NCBI GenBank assembly: GCA_014529385.2
Contig: CM043970.1
Location: 66,982,567 to 67,046,566, forward strand
Source: Adiantum capillus-veneris
Lineage: Eukaryota; Streptophyta; Polypodiopsida; Polypodiales; Pteridaceae
Reading direction: 5' to 3'
DNA: 64,000 bases
In this document: positions 11,834 to 23,480 of the stretch, one piece after another
Layout of the letters: every line of letters starts with the position of its first letter
How positions within the stretch are numbered: the stretch's first letter is position 1
Made by a program: the position numbers and the translations under genes
The notes under the pieces: generated by a model
What the model saw: only the letters and a program-made list of their open reading frames with translations
Told to the model about the DNA's origin: nothing
Database searches by the model: none

Positions 11834-11999
11834 CTTTAGGATTCTTTCATATATACAAGTTGTTAAATTCTTTTAAAGATAGACCTTTCAAAAAGGTAAA
11901 CTCTTTGTTATTTTTCTCTTTCAAAACTTTTTTTTTTCTATTATGCCAAAAACTTTTTACATCTTGGGGAAATACTTACTGATATAGGCTTGCACTTCT

Positions 12000-12600
12000 T
12001 TAGTAATTTCTATACATCAAGTTCTTCCATCTCTTGCTTTGTCAGTATGGGCTTTAAAGTCCTAAGGTTACTCGTCACAGAAAATAAAAGTCTGTGGAGT
12101 CGAGAAGAAAGTGACTTGTGAGCACATATAGCCTCACCAACTTGTTTCCAAGGGTTATGTGTAAATTGTCTAGTAAGTGTTGTTCTTTGTCGTAGGTAGA
12201 TAAACATTTAATCATGAGGGAGATTGGCTATTAATAGAAGAAGCTTGCTTTCATATTCTATGGCATGAGAACTAATAATGCAATAGTGATTGGGACCTAG
12301 TCCGAATTTCTCCCTCATCATGGCCAAGCGAAGATTATTTAGAAGGTGTTCATGGCCCCAAAGAGTTACTTCAGTTATGTTGCACTGGGTCTCCCACATT
12401 TGTTGAGCCCTTTGGCAGGAAAGAGGAGGTGAACAAAGTGTTCCAACATGGCCTCCTTTTGTTCCATAGTTGCTTCTTCCATTTGCTTTTGTACAATTTC
12501 GAGTACTTTCTCTTCATGAGAGGTCCACGTCATCTACAAATTTCTTGCAATTTAAGAAGTTATTTTTTATTATCTCACTCTTTTCTACAAGAGTTGGTTA
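12000..12600 (-). pseudogene. gag-like region of the minus-strand chromovirus, broken
   Basis: Directly after the primer site the minus strand gives a Glu/Lys/Gln-rich helical stretch (VLEIVQKQMEEATMEQKEAM, about 12515-12455) and then VTLWGHEHLLNNLRLAMM and a further 65-codon piece to 12010, with stops between. Its place between primer site and protease says gag. No zinc knuckle was found. The VTLWG piece has a homologue in inverted orientation at 5105-5230 of the same element. Confidence 0.5.
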
Positions 12601-12631
12601 AAACCTTTATCTATCCAAGGATAGAGACCAC

Positions 12632-12643
12632 ACTCTGATAGCA
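12632..12643 (-). other. tRNA-iMet-like primer binding site
   Basis: On the minus strand the sequence reads TGCTATCAGAGT, two bases after the 5' LTR end. The usual plant initiator-Met primer site is TGGTATCAGAGC, so 10 of 12 positions agree. Position and spacing support the element's strand and LTR end. Confidence 0.65.
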
Positions 12644-12645
12644 CT

Positions 12646-15600
12646 TGTGCGGGCCATGCCTGGGGACCACCGATTGTACCATCTCCAAATGGATACACCG
12701 TGATCTCTAACATCCCTTCTACTTGAGACCGACACCAAGACAGGACTCCTCCTGCTCTTTGATGCCAACTCAAGGGGGTGATAGCATTCAATTTCTCTCA
12801 TATGGATTCCTTAGTCCCAAAGAGTCTTTGCTTACCGATCAAACTTACCCAATCGAAGTCATCAAACTAACTTGGAACTCAACCTTCCAGGGCCAGTAGG
12901 TGGGAGTTCTCTAATTCACCCTTGGTTCAAGGTCATTGACGCTTTTTTCCCGGTTATGACCGAGCACAACCGTCAATGGTGTTCCCTTATGATGAGTGTA
13001 TTATAATCTACATGAATCCCTTGATCCCAAGTTTTTCTCCCGGTCTGTAGATCGGAATCCCTTTCCCTCGCTCTTGACTTTACTTCTAGGACAACATAAA
13101 ATTGGGTTCAACTTTACAACCAACAATTAACCCTCTGGAATCCCCCCACCCACCGAACCCTTTGATAAATGCACCTTCCCAAGGTAATACTATGATACTA
13201 GAAAACAGTATTCCAATCATGTTGAACCAAGAATACATTTCAAGCAATTGAAAGCAGCATGCAAACTGTTGCGTATCCTCGCAAATGTGCATTTATCAGG
13301 TCGTTCCCACCTTTTTTCCTTTATAGAATATTTTTACTTTCTTTTTTCTTTAATATTATTAAAATTATATAGTTATCTTTCAGGCAATCACATAACTTCT
13401 CCAGGATTATCCCTATCCTCGTCCCAAGACTTGGGTATCCTGTCTCCTCCGCCACGTGTGGAGGCGAGGCCTTTACACAAATCCCAATTCGTATTTTTTT
13501 CTTTATCTTTTTTTGGAAAGGATTCAAAGATAATCTACTTTAGGTTTCTTTAAATAAATAATCCCGAGAAGAAGAGAAAAGGTCTGGCTGATGAGGATAA
13601 TTACGGAATAGCCCATTTAGGTTCCTAGCCTTTCCAAGGTTCCTTTTTACCAAATAGTTGGAAGAGTTCCTTAATTAAATCACATCCTCCTCCCTTATTG
13701 TTATCCCTCCATGGATCCTTTTCTCCTTCCTCCTTTTCCCATTGGCATGAGGCCTACCCGGCCTAGGCCGATTTCTAGACGCATCCACGGGCCCCATCCA
13801 CCCGATCGGGACACACTCCCATTCAATCTCATTTCTACGGCAATGAATGAACCCAAGTTCTAAACATAGACCAATGGTTATGAGTCCTAGCCAAAAAATA
13901 CCATCCCTCATTGTATCCGAAAGGTAAACACTTGCGTCGGCCTTTTTCCAAACATGAAGACAAGTTCACACTTAAATCTTTATGTTATGCTAGGGCTATC
14001 CACGTCAATCTTCTCGGTAAAGTTTTTTAATCGTAGTTTATATTTATATTAAGCTCCTTGAGTTATAATGCCTTAATTCCTACTTCCTTTTAATTTTCTA
14101 CTCAAAACAAGACCTTAGAAATTAACGAATATCTTGGAATTTTAAGGTTTTGTCTCAACGAAAGTTTCGAGTTAACCCCGACTTCGATGAATCCCATTTT
14201 GGTCCCTTTTCATCATTGCCATCCATGGAAATCTTGCACAGGTTAAGAGAGAGGAGTTGAAGAGTGTAATGGTAATTTGGATTATGGTTATGGCTCCTCT
14301 TAAGGAGAGAGGGGTGTGTATGAAGGAGGATTAGCTTTAGCTTTCATAGCTCGCTATCAAGTTTGCACTATCAAAATGTGAAGAGAAGTGAAGTGAAGTG
14401 AAGCAAAGTGTTTAATGAGTAGGGAAGGCCTCCTTTTAAGCGTAATTTGATAAGTCTCTTAACTTATCAAGATAAGTTACTTTTGCATATCTTGATATGC
14501 TTTCTTCCTTTTCAAAGCTTCTCCAACAAGCTACGTATGCAAGAAGCTACTTTTCCTACAAGTAGCTTATGTTAGAAGTTGTTTTTCGTGAAGCTATCCC
14601 CTTACTCCCCCCTTTGAATTTGCAAAACAAACTTCAAAGTAGACAAAGTTGAAACGAACAATGTATATGCTTCTATAATGAGTTTTTCTTGGTGTATCCA
14701 TGCATGGTACACACAAAACTTTGGAATGCACCAACTTGCAATCTTGGTCAACTAATCAAAACTTCCTTTCAGTGCTTATGCAAGAGTAAAACCCTTCTAT
14801 GCATGGTAGTGTAAAAATTACGAAGTTCCCTAAGAGCGGACCTGCTAGTGTATTATAAAATATGCATGTAATAGTGCATGAATGATTAACAAATTCTTCT
14901 TTAAGAATGGATTTAGGCATACCTTTACTACCGTAAAGAGGATTAATTATGTTGCTAGAAGAGGCTTATGGTTTTGAAACTTAATGTGTATATAGCAGGG
15001 TCTTCTCCTTGCTTTGAAAGAGCAACGATAAACTGTATTGACATCACCGGTTCTTTTTCGCTTCCCTTTTCTTGAAAACCACCAATTTGGCTATGGGAAT
15101 AGAGAGAGGTTAAGAAAATTCAAGCTATGGAAAGATTGTAGAGGTTAAGAGAGAGAGGGTGAAAAGTGTAATGGTAATTTGGATTATGGTCATGGCTTCT
15201 CTTGAGGAGAGAGAGGTCTGTGTGAAGGAGAAATAGCTTTAGCTTTCATAGCTCGCTATCAAGCTTGCACTATCAAAATGTGAAGATAAGTGAAGTGAAA
15301 TGAAGTGAAGGAAAGTGTTAAATGAGTAGGGAAGGCCTCCTTTTAAGCTTAATTTGATAAGTTAAGAATGAAGTGAAGGGAAGTGTTTAATGAGTAGGGA
15401 AGGCCTCCTTTTAAGCTTAATTTGATAAGGCTCTTAGCTTATCATGATAAGTTACTTTTGCATATCTTGATATGTTTTCTTCCTTTTCAAAGCTTCTCCA
15501 ACAAGCTAAGTATGCAAGAAGCTACTTTCCCAACAAGTGGCTTATGCAAGAAGCTACTTTTCCTACAAGTAGCTTATGCAAGAAGCTACTTTTCTACAAG

Positions 15601-15802
15601 TGGCTTTTTCAACAAGCTATTTTTCAACAAGTGGATTTTTCAAGAAGCTACTTTTCAACAAGTTACTTTTTTGACAAGTTCTTTCTTTGTTTCTTATGCA
15701 ATTTCATTTTTTCTTGAGATAAAACTAATATCCCATGCATTGGTTATATCCACGTTCCCATGGTGAAAATCGAAAGTGTCTCATAGGTAGCTAGGGTGCT
15801 TG
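12646..15802 (-). repeat. Right (5') LTR of the minus-strand chromovirus, about 3.16 kb
   Basis: It begins TGTGCGGGCCAT and runs parallel to 1864-4632. Two differences stand out. A block of about 360 bp at 14227-14588 repeats sequence that comes again near 15127-15600, replacing a short segment. The outer 89 bp present in the left copy (4633-4721) are missing and replaced by 12 bases before ATGCT. The short-repeat tract of AGCTACTTTTC units recurs at 15480-15680. Confidence 0.75.
14227..14588. repeat. Internal duplication within the right LTR
   Basis: This segment matches left-LTR positions of about 4040-4399, while the equivalent segment is present again farther on in the same LTR (about 15127-15600). 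Sequence after 14588 jumps back to the part equivalent to left-LTR position about 3510. It is best read as a segmental duplication by unequal exchange or template switching. Confidence 0.65.
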
Positions 15803-16697
15803 AAAAGCTAAGCTATGCTATTAGAGTGATTATGTGAGGAGAATACTTCTTTCTCGTAAGATACATCTTCTTTCTCTGAATCTATCCTCATTCCCTGCTA
15901 GCTCTCACCATTTTTGAAGGTGTGTGAGGTCCTGAGACTGAGGCAAGGGACACTAGTTGTGTTTTTCAATCATAATTTGGTGCATGAAGCTCCATCTTCA
16001 TTGCACCAATGATTTTTTTCAAGGAACACAAGAATTGTATTGTACAAAAGTCTCCTTTGATGGCAGAATCTATAATACAAATCCTTTATGGAGGGGGGAC
16101 CAGGTCCATGAAATTGGGTCCTCAATTGTTGTCAATTGTTCTATTTCTCTCTATTTTCAAGTATTGTCAATGCCAAATTATCTAGTTGTAAATTTCTATG
16201 TTGCTTATTTAAATTAAGTACTCTCTCTATACTCATTAGGAGCTTGTTCTTAATGAAATTCTCACTATGTTATCAATTTTTGCTACACACAAGCTACTAG
16301 TGCATTAAATGTTTTTCTCTTTTCTTGATCAAGAAGAGAGGTCCTCAAGCTTTCTACAAATGGTTGGTGTTATTAAATGCAAAGAGTAAGTAGAACAGGG
16401 ATTTTTCATCCCTTAAGCACGCCTACCTTATGCAGTTAACGGAGACACCATTGAGAGCTATGGTCTTGATAATGGAGTCCTACGGGGCTTGCCTATGACT
16501 TAACCATTATTGAGCTTTTAGAAGCTTGACAAGAACCGTTGGCTCTGTTGAACCCTCTCTTCTATTCCTTGCAATTAATAATATTTGAGCCACGGGTATT
16601 GATGCTTGAGTGCTTATCTTTGAAGGTAAAGAGGAGTAACAACTAGGGCTTCAAGTGCCAAAGTACAAGTAAAAATTTAGACCTAAAATTTTCTAGT
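15803..16697 (+). other. Leader of the plus-strand chromovirus, no gene seen
   Basis: It is AT-rich sequence between the truncated LTR of the inner element and the gag start of the outer one. It contains the second ATGCT (15815-15819), a possible target duplication. I see no convincing primer site and no LTR end, so the boundary between 5' LTR and leader of the plus element cannot be placed. Confidence 0.35.
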
Positions 16698-18300
16698 ATG
16701 GCTGACAAAGGAAAAGACATTGAAATGAATGTTGATAGTTTTAATTTTGCTAGTAAAGAGAAACTAATGATTCCCCTATTCTTGTAAACTATCTTGTTTC
16801 TAAGCTTCAACAAGCCCTAGACAACCCATCCCTCCAAGGTGAAGTGCTACAGCAATTGCGTACCCATGGTATTCTCCGAACTCCCCACAAGGGACATAGA
16901 GTACCTAGGAAGACTACAAGTGAGACCTCCAAAAGAGGGCTCTCTTCAATTAGGGAAGAAGGAGAGGATCCGTACAAAAGAGGGCTCAAAATCTTGCTAC
17001 TCGATGAGGCATCTCCCTCCCAAAGGAGAACCCAAGTTTCAACAATAGAGCCCTCACCAAAAGAACAAGAAAGAAATGAGTCTCCTACCACCTCGGCGGA
17101 GATGGCTCCATGAAGACGGTAGGCAAAACGCTCTCCAACACCCCCTAAACGGGGAAAACCATCACATACTTCTCTACACCATAATTCAAAGAGGGAAGAG
17201 AGAAAATAAGACAAGAAAAAGGCGAGAAAGAGGTCACCCTCTTCTCCATCTTCTTCATCCTCTTCCTCTTCTGAAGAAAGTGATGGTGCAGATAAGGAGG
17301 AAAAAGGGAAGAAAAAGGCAAGAAAGAGGTCACCCTCTTCTCAATCCTCCTCATATTCCTCCTCTTCTGAAGAAAGTGATGGTGCAGCTCTCAAACTACC
17401 CAAGAGAAGAGGCCATAGGAAATCCTATGCTGCTTGGAAAAGGTCGTCCAAGATCAAAAAGTTCAAAGAGGGAGGAAAGAACATCTCTTTCCTTACCTAC
17501 GATGGCACTTTTGGTGCTACAAACAAAGTCTTGGACTTTATACAACAATTTGATGTGGCGTTTGGAGATGAGGGCTTCACGGAGCCTCTAAGCTACGTCA
17601 TGTAGCCACGCATTTTCAAAATTCCACCCATGGGCAATGGTGGTCTAGCCTATGAGAAAACGATGAAGCTCCACAAACATGGAATGCTTTAGGAGCTTCC
17701 ATCATGAAGCATTTTTTGGCTACCAATGCCAAAGACAAAGTACTCACCGAATGTCAAAGCTTGAAGCTCTCTCCCTATGAATCTATTCACAAATATGTAG
17801 ACAAGTTTTGGGATTTACACCTCAAAGCCACTGTCTTCAAAAAGATATATTTTCGAGAGCAAAAACAACAACTTTGTGCGGGTTTAAGTGAGGATATGGC
17901 AGAGTATGTTAACTCCCAAATGCCACGCACCATATTTGAGATCATACACCATACCATGGTGGCTTCAAGAATCAACTTCCAACAAGGGGATGGAGAAATC
18001 CTAAGCGCACAAAAAACAAGGACTGTGACGAGCCTAAGGGGAAGGACAATGTCCAAAAGTCTCCCAAAGGCAACGCCAACAACAACAAAGCTATGGAGAA
18101 GGGAGTTTATAAAGGCAAAAATAAACTCTCTCCTGAAGAGCTAGAGTGTTAACAAAAAGATAACTGTTGTTTCAAGTGCAGGGAGAAAGGGCATGCCTAT
18201 CGTGCTTGTCCCCACAAGAATACACATAATGAGCCTCCTAGAGCTACCTTGGTCAAAAATTCAAGAAGAGGATACTCACCACAAAGGATCTCCTATATGC
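16698..18300 (+). pseudogene. gag of the plus-strand chromovirus, broken
   Basis: The start is chosen at the ATG at 16698 (MADKGKDIEMNVDSF). Across several frames one can follow a Lys/Ser-rich low-complexity part with a twice-repeated RKRSPSS..SSSSEESDGA unit (about 17221-17390), a retrotransposon gag domain (17500-18030; KVLDFIQQFDVAFGD, SPYESIHKYVDKFWDLHLKA) and a complete CCHC zinc knuckle CFKCREKGHAYRAC at 18168-18210. Gag packages the element RNA. At least five stops or frameshifts (for example near 16775, 17113, 17600 and 18150) make it non-functional. Confidence 0.8.
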
Positions 18301-18329
18301 CATGCTTGGGGAAAGGTAAGATGACATGA

Positions 18330-18762
18330 TTCTTTCATTCTGTTTGACCCTGGTTCTACTCACAATTTCATATCCACAGAGTTGGCCACCAAGCTAGGCA
18401 TCCAAGCCTATGAGATAGGAGATGTCCTACCTGTCGATGGTGCTTTCAAGGGGCAAGAAACCTCAGTCACTCCCTTAATTTGTAAATTGAGGCTCCATGT
18501 CCAAAGCTATATGGACAACGAGGATTTCTTCATCTCTCCTCTCAAGAACGAGGATGTAATCCTAGGGGCACCATGGTTTGATCGCATGGCTGCCAATGTT
18601 AAATTCCCTAAAATACAAATCTACTTTAGGTTCAAGGAAAAAGATATGTACATAGATGCTAAGGAGTTGGGTAGTACCATACCCATTGTACATAAGCAAG
18701 CTTTCAATAAGTCAATAAAGAGCTCTATTTCCGTGTACATGATTTTTGTTAAAGATTCTTAA
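18330..18762 (+). pseudogene. Aspartic protease of the plus-strand chromovirus
   Basis: It opens with LFDPGSTHNFIS, the retropepsin active-site motif in its D-P-G form with the usual STHNFI continuation. It then has DVILGAPWFDRM, the C-terminal motif equivalent to ILGMDWL. The frame stays open to a stop at 18762, just before the RT linker (NFLKGFQDVF, near 18825). The catalytic motif lies ahead of the first Met of this frame, consistent with cutting from a polyprotein rather than separate initiation. Confidence 0.8.
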
Positions 18763-18844
18763 AATGAACCTAATGCTTTAGCAAAAGAAAATATAAACAA
18801 TCAAAAGGAATTAGAGTTATCCAATTTCCTCAAGGGGTTCCAAG

Positions 18845-20170
18845 ATGTTTTTACTGGACGGCATCTCTTGTGAGATACCTCCCAAACAAGGGGATGACGA
18901 CCATGCAATTGAACTTCTTCCAGGAAGCTCACCGCCTAATAAACCTCCTTATCAAGTTTCCCAAACTCAACAAGAGGAGATTATGCGGCAAGTGCATGGG
19001 TTGGTTGAGAAACGCATGGTTAGGCCTAGCTCATCTCCATTTTGTTCACCAGTGTTATTAGTGCAAAAGAAAGATGGCACATATTGTATGTGTGTCGACT
19101 ATAGAGCACTAAATAGGATCACTATCAAGAATAGGTTTCTCGTTCCACGGGTAGAAGACCTATTTGATAAGCTGCAGGGGTTGATCTACTTCAGAAGGAT
19201 GGACCTAAAAAGTGGCTACCATCAAATAAGAATAGTTGATCAAGACATTGTAAAGACCGCATTTTGCACTACGTTTAGTCTTTACAAGTACATTGTCATG
19301 CCATTTGGCTTGACTAATGCACCATCTAAATTTAATTTCTTGATGGAGAAGCTATTTAGGCCTCATCAAACCTTGATTGGAGTGTTCTTCGATGATATAA
19401 TCATCTACTCTAATTCATTAGAGGAACACAAGCAACACCTCCAGGTAACATTCCAAGTTTTACGAGAGAATAGACTTTATATTAATCAAAAGAAAAGTAA
19501 TTTTTTCTTAAAAAGGATTCATCATTTAGGTCACATTATCTCTCAATATGGCATCCAAATGGATCCATCAAAGCTAGAGGTAATAAACGTATGGCCTCAT
19601 CCAAGGAATCTACATGAACTAAGTAGTTGTATAGGCATGTGTGCATACTATAGACATTTCATAGAAAAGTTCTCACAAATTGCAGGACCATTACATGACC
19701 TAACAAAGAAAATTGCTATGTATATATGGTCCACCAAGGAGAACAATGCATTCGAAAAGCTTAAAGAGAGGCTTATCTCTCAACCTGTGCTTACACTGCC
19801 GGATCTCTCAAAGACTTTTGAGGTCCAATGCAATGCTTGTGGTGATTGCCTTGGAGCTATTTTGCTTCAAGAAGGGCACGCCATAGCTTACAAAGTTGAA
19901 GGTTCGACCCTGTTGAGCAAGCTCTAGGGATATATGATAAGGAACTCTTAGCAGTTCTACATGCTCTAGACTCGTAGAAGCACTATTTATTGGGGACTCC
20001 TTTCATTCAGTGAACGGATCACCAAAGCCTTAAGTACTTCATGACACAAACCAAGCTCTCCAACAAAAAAATGAGGTGGGAAAGTTTCCTTTTTCAATTT
20101 CATTTTCATATTGCTCACATTGCTGGCAAGCATAATCAAGTGGCCGGTGCACTCTCAAGACGACCAAGAG
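18845..20170 (+). pseudogene. Reverse transcriptase and RNase H of the plus-strand chromovirus
   Basis: A 360-codon open stretch (18845-19927) holds the whole [63 protein letters not shown] and the catalytic VFFDDIIIYS with both Asp residues intact, then the thumb and the beginning of RNase H (FEVQCNACGDCLGAILLQEG). RNase H continues in other frames to about 20170 (HIAHIAGKHNQVAGALSR), where stops and a frameshift near 19890 break it. RT copies element RNA to DNA, and RNase H removes the RNA strand. RT is the best-preserved domain of this element. Confidence 0.85.
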
Positions 20171-21498
20171 TGAATGCGATATCCATAGCAACTCACAATG
20201 ATCTATCCTCTATGATAAATGAGTATGCTATTGATCCCGATTTTAGAGATATGATTTCAGCCCTTACACTAGGGAAGAAGAAAGAACCATTTACCCTACA
20301 AGATGGTTATCTTATCTATGGCAATAGATTGTGCATTACTGACTCACTATGTGAGAAAGTAATGTATGAATCTCATGCTCCTCCTTATGCGAGGCATAGA
20401 GGAATTCAGTCTACCCTAAAAGGGATAGAAACATATTTCTATTGGCCTGCCATGAAAGCAAACATAAAAGAGTATGTTGCAAAATGTGTGGTATGCCAAA
20501 AGACAAAGTTTGATAGAGGGAAGCAACCTGGATTGCTTCAACCTTCAACAATCCCTAGTTCAATATGGGAGATCATATCCATGGATTTTATCTTTGGATT
20601 TCCCAAGTCTATCCATGGGAATACAGGAATATGGATGATAGTAGAAAGGTTTAGCAAACAAGCATATTTCATACCTGTCAAAAAGACTATCAAGGCCCAT
20701 CAAATGGCAACCGACTTTATATCAAAAATCTTCAAATGCCATGGCTTGCCAATGTCTATAGTGTCGGATAGAGATCCTAGAATTACCAGTAATTTTTGGA
20801 AGAGTCTCTTTGAGAATTTAGGTACAAGGCTAAACTTCTCTTTGTCCTATCACCCACAAACGGATGGCCGGTGAAATAGATAACCTAACAATTCTTGATC
20901 TACCAAAAGCGTACGTCATAGAAGTAGATCAAAAATCCCAATGGGAGAAGAACCTACCTTTAGTGGAGTATGCTTACAATAACATTGTACATACTTCCAC
21001 GGGAAAAGCACCTTTTGAGGTAATAGAGGGAAGATCAAAAATTCCCCTGCTACTCAAGGTACATGGGAAGATCTTTGTTGCAGATGAATATAGCCGAGAC
21101 CTGCAAGAATCTTTCCAAAAGATTAAGGATGCTATTTCCATCTCTCAAAAAAGTCAAAAGGTTGTTTGCTAATAAGCATAGAAGATCTTTATCCTTTAAA
21201 AAAAATAATTGGGTCTTGCTTAAGTTTCCCAAGGCTCGATTAAGGCACACAACGGGCAAGAATCCTACAGGACACCAGAGGTTCTATGCTAAGCTAGCAA
21301 AAAGGTACTATGGTCCCTTTCAAATTCTTAGGCCAATCAATGAGATGACCTATCAACTCAAGTTGCCCAACCATTGGCTCATACAAAATGCTTTCCATGT
21401 GAGCCTACTAAAGCCTTACAAAGGAGATCCACATCAAGAAGCAATCATTGAAGACCCACCAAAGATCAAGGACCAAGAAGAAGTGATGCATCCCGAGT
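20171..21498 (+). pseudogene. Integrase of the plus-strand chromovirus, frameshifted
   Basis: The zinc-binding N-terminal part (ESHAPPYARHRGI..CVVCQ) and the catalytic core with MDFIFGFP (first Asp) and SDRDPRITS (second Asp) are open up to HPQTDGR at 20874. The third acidic residue falls in the next frame (GEIDNL, from 20864), so a frameshift sits exactly before the Glu. The C-terminal part (RYYGPFQILRPI, NAFHVSLLKPY) is open in a third frame from 21063 to a stop at 21509. Confidence 0.85.
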
Positions 21499-21605
21499 CC
21501 ATTCTTTGACATGAAGACAATGTATTATCAGGTGGTAAGACTATCCCCGACGATATCTTATCAAGTTTAAAAATTATCTTTTTGAAGATGCTAGATGGAT
21601 GCAAG
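21499..21605 (+). pseudogene. Chromodomain of the plus-strand chromovirus
   Basis: After HPESIL there is a stop, then HEDNVLSGGKT and, one frame over, RRYLIKFKNYLFEDARWMQG. This is a chromodomain of the type that ends fern and other plant chromovirus integrases (aromatic Y, F/W, Y and the EDARW motif). One stop and one frameshift separate it from the integrase. Confidence 0.75.
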
Positions 21606-21970
21606 GCATACAAGAAAGGATAACCTAAACCTTGTCAATGCCTACAATGATTTTGTTTAAATTAACATTGTCTTATAAGACTCTCTTTTTGTTATTGTGC
21701 ACAAATGTTAATAAGTATGCATGCTTAGGATCATTTTTGTGGAGACGACGTCTCCACAAACACCAAGTAGAGTTTGTCACTCTACAATGGAAGATTGATA
21801 CGGACTAATGTGCAGACATGCTTGTGGCAGCTAAGGCTCTCAAGCACCAAATGGACTAGTCATCCATTCTGGAATGGTGTCATAGGGTAAAATAGGGATC
21901 CTCTACCCGCTAGCAAATGGACTAATGACTAGGATTTATCTTCTCTACCTCATAGTCGAGGACTACTAGA

Positions 21971-21987
21971 GTTTAAGAGAGAGGTAA
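21971..21987 (+). other. Polypurine tract of the plus-strand chromovirus
   Basis: GTTTAAGAGAGAGGTAA lies directly before the 3' LTR start TGTCAT at 21988. A purine run in this place is the expected plus-strand primer and fixes the LTR boundary. Confidence 0.5.
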
Positions 21988-22815
21988 TGTCATAAAAACT
22001 AATATCTAATTCTCCCAAATAATTTTCTCATGTTAAACTGATCATTTAATATGGGGAAGTACCAGGGGAGTAAAAGCTAGAATATTGGTAAGGTTGCTAG
22101 ACTAGTCTCTGTAGGGATCCAAAGGACAGAAAATAGGGATTCAAAGGGGGGGAAGTGTGCAAAAGAGCAATGTGCATCATTGGAGCTTAAAAAACCTAAG
22201 GTTCAGATCCATTAAGAATTCCATAGGCTAAGGTTACCTATCAAGGAGGGGGCGAGCCCAAAGAGTAGGGGAGGAGAGAGAGAAACACACATACACACTC
22301 CAAAGCTTCCCAAGAGGGAATAATCAACAAATGGAAGACTCCTAGGCCAGATGCCCCCAATCTTCCCTCAAATCCTATTGGATGGCCATAGAGGTGGACC
22401 AATGAGAATTAGGCTAGAGTAAAATTAGTCTAATCAATTTAAAAATTCTTGATAAAAGAAACAATCGAAAGTAAGCTCCTAGAAGACTATTGGATAGTCT
22501 ACTAAGGGGTCCAATGAGCATCCAACAGCCCAATGGCTTGCCTGATTCCTGTTGGCCAGAAGACTAAAAGGTCCAATGAGAGTTTGAATGAATTATTGAA
22601 TTACCTAAAGCTCTCACAAAAGTGGAAAGGGGGACACGTGTCACAAGGCTATCATTATGCTTCTAATTTGTGATTGGCTAAGATTTACAGGAGTCAATGG
22701 GAGGCCAACATGAGCAAAAAGCAAGAGGGGCTGACCAAGAGGGGGAGAGCTTGGCATTTTAGTCTATCTTTTATGATACACACACACACACACACACACA
22801 ACTCATGTGTCCAAG
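21988..22815 (+). repeat. 3' LTR of the plus-strand chromovirus
   Basis: It matches 847-1757 from TGTCATAAAA through a CACACA tract at 22779-22800. Similarity is lost near 22815, so the true end is not seen. A TATA-like CTATAAATC at about 22902 could still belong to it. About 70 bp near 22235, equivalent to 1097-1175 of the first copy, are missing. Confidence 0.6.
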
Positions 22816-23027
22816 AAGAGCCTTACCCTTTTCTTAGCTTGGATGCTTTCACGAGCGCACTCACTCGGCTTGCTTGCTTGCATGCAATTGGCTAGAGTGA
22901 GCTATAAATCAGAGAGCTAGATAATAAGAGAAGGGATTCCGGCCTCCTCTTTGACACGTGGTGTAAGCTCCTTTCTTTTGCGGGAGCTTTTAGGTCAGTG
23001 AGCCTTGCGCGATACAAGAGACAACAA

Positions 23028-23030
<3 letters not shown>

Positions 23031-23076
<46 letters not shown>
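23031..23076. repeat. GA microsatellite
   Basis: An uninterrupted (GA)n run of 46 bases. Confidence 0.95.
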
Positions 23077-23078
<2 letters not shown>

Positions 23079-23348
23079 TGATGCCACTAGATGGAGAGGA
23101 GCGCCACATGATGGGAAAGAATCATCCACAACAAAGTTGTGCATCGGGCTATGGCAAACTGCTACTCACGCACTCAAGAAACACAATTCTTTTCATTGTG
23201 TAGTGCACTTTATCCATCCACATCCTTCAAGACAGCAAAGCCTTTACCGGTTTTCTCGCAAGTTCTCTTTGATCTCACCTTTCCTATCATTTCTCGCAGA
23301 AGTAATTGTTGAGTTCACTAATCTTCTAGGTGAGCCAACTGTGTTGTG

Positions 23349-23480
<132 letters not shown>

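Larger units (their letters stand above)
1864..15802 (-). mobile_element. Minus-strand Ty3/gypsy chromovirus with approximately 3-kb LTRs
   Basis: On the minus strand the order is 5' LTR (15802-12646), primer site (12643-12632), gag-like region (about 12600-12000), protease end (11833-11517), RT (8518-7970), RNase H (about 7610-7380), integrase (7238-5956), chromodomain (5926-5741), polypurine tract and 3' LTR. All coding parts are broken, and the RT is split by a 3-kb inverted-repeat element. The left flank ends in ATGCT (1859-1863), and ATGCT recurs at 15815-15819, 12 bases beyond the truncated right LTR. This is a possible 5-bp target duplication, placing the insertion within the plus-strand chromovirus. 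Confidence 0.75.
847..22815 (+). mobile_element. Plus-strand Ty3/gypsy chromovirus, degenerate, carrying nested insertions
   Basis: The order is LTR-like copy (847), an inserted minus-strand element (1864-15802), leader (about 15820-16697), gag, protease, reverse transcriptase, RNase H, integrase, chromodomain (16698-21605), polypurine tract and 3' LTR (21988 on). Protease-RT-RNase H-integrase order with a C-terminal chromodomain defines a Ty3/gypsy chromovirus. Every domain carries stops or frameshifts, so it cannot make its own proteins. That 847-1863 belongs to this same insertion is inferred from orientation and LTR identity. The end of the 3' LTR is uncertain, because similarity to the other copy stops near 22815. 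Confidence 0.6.
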
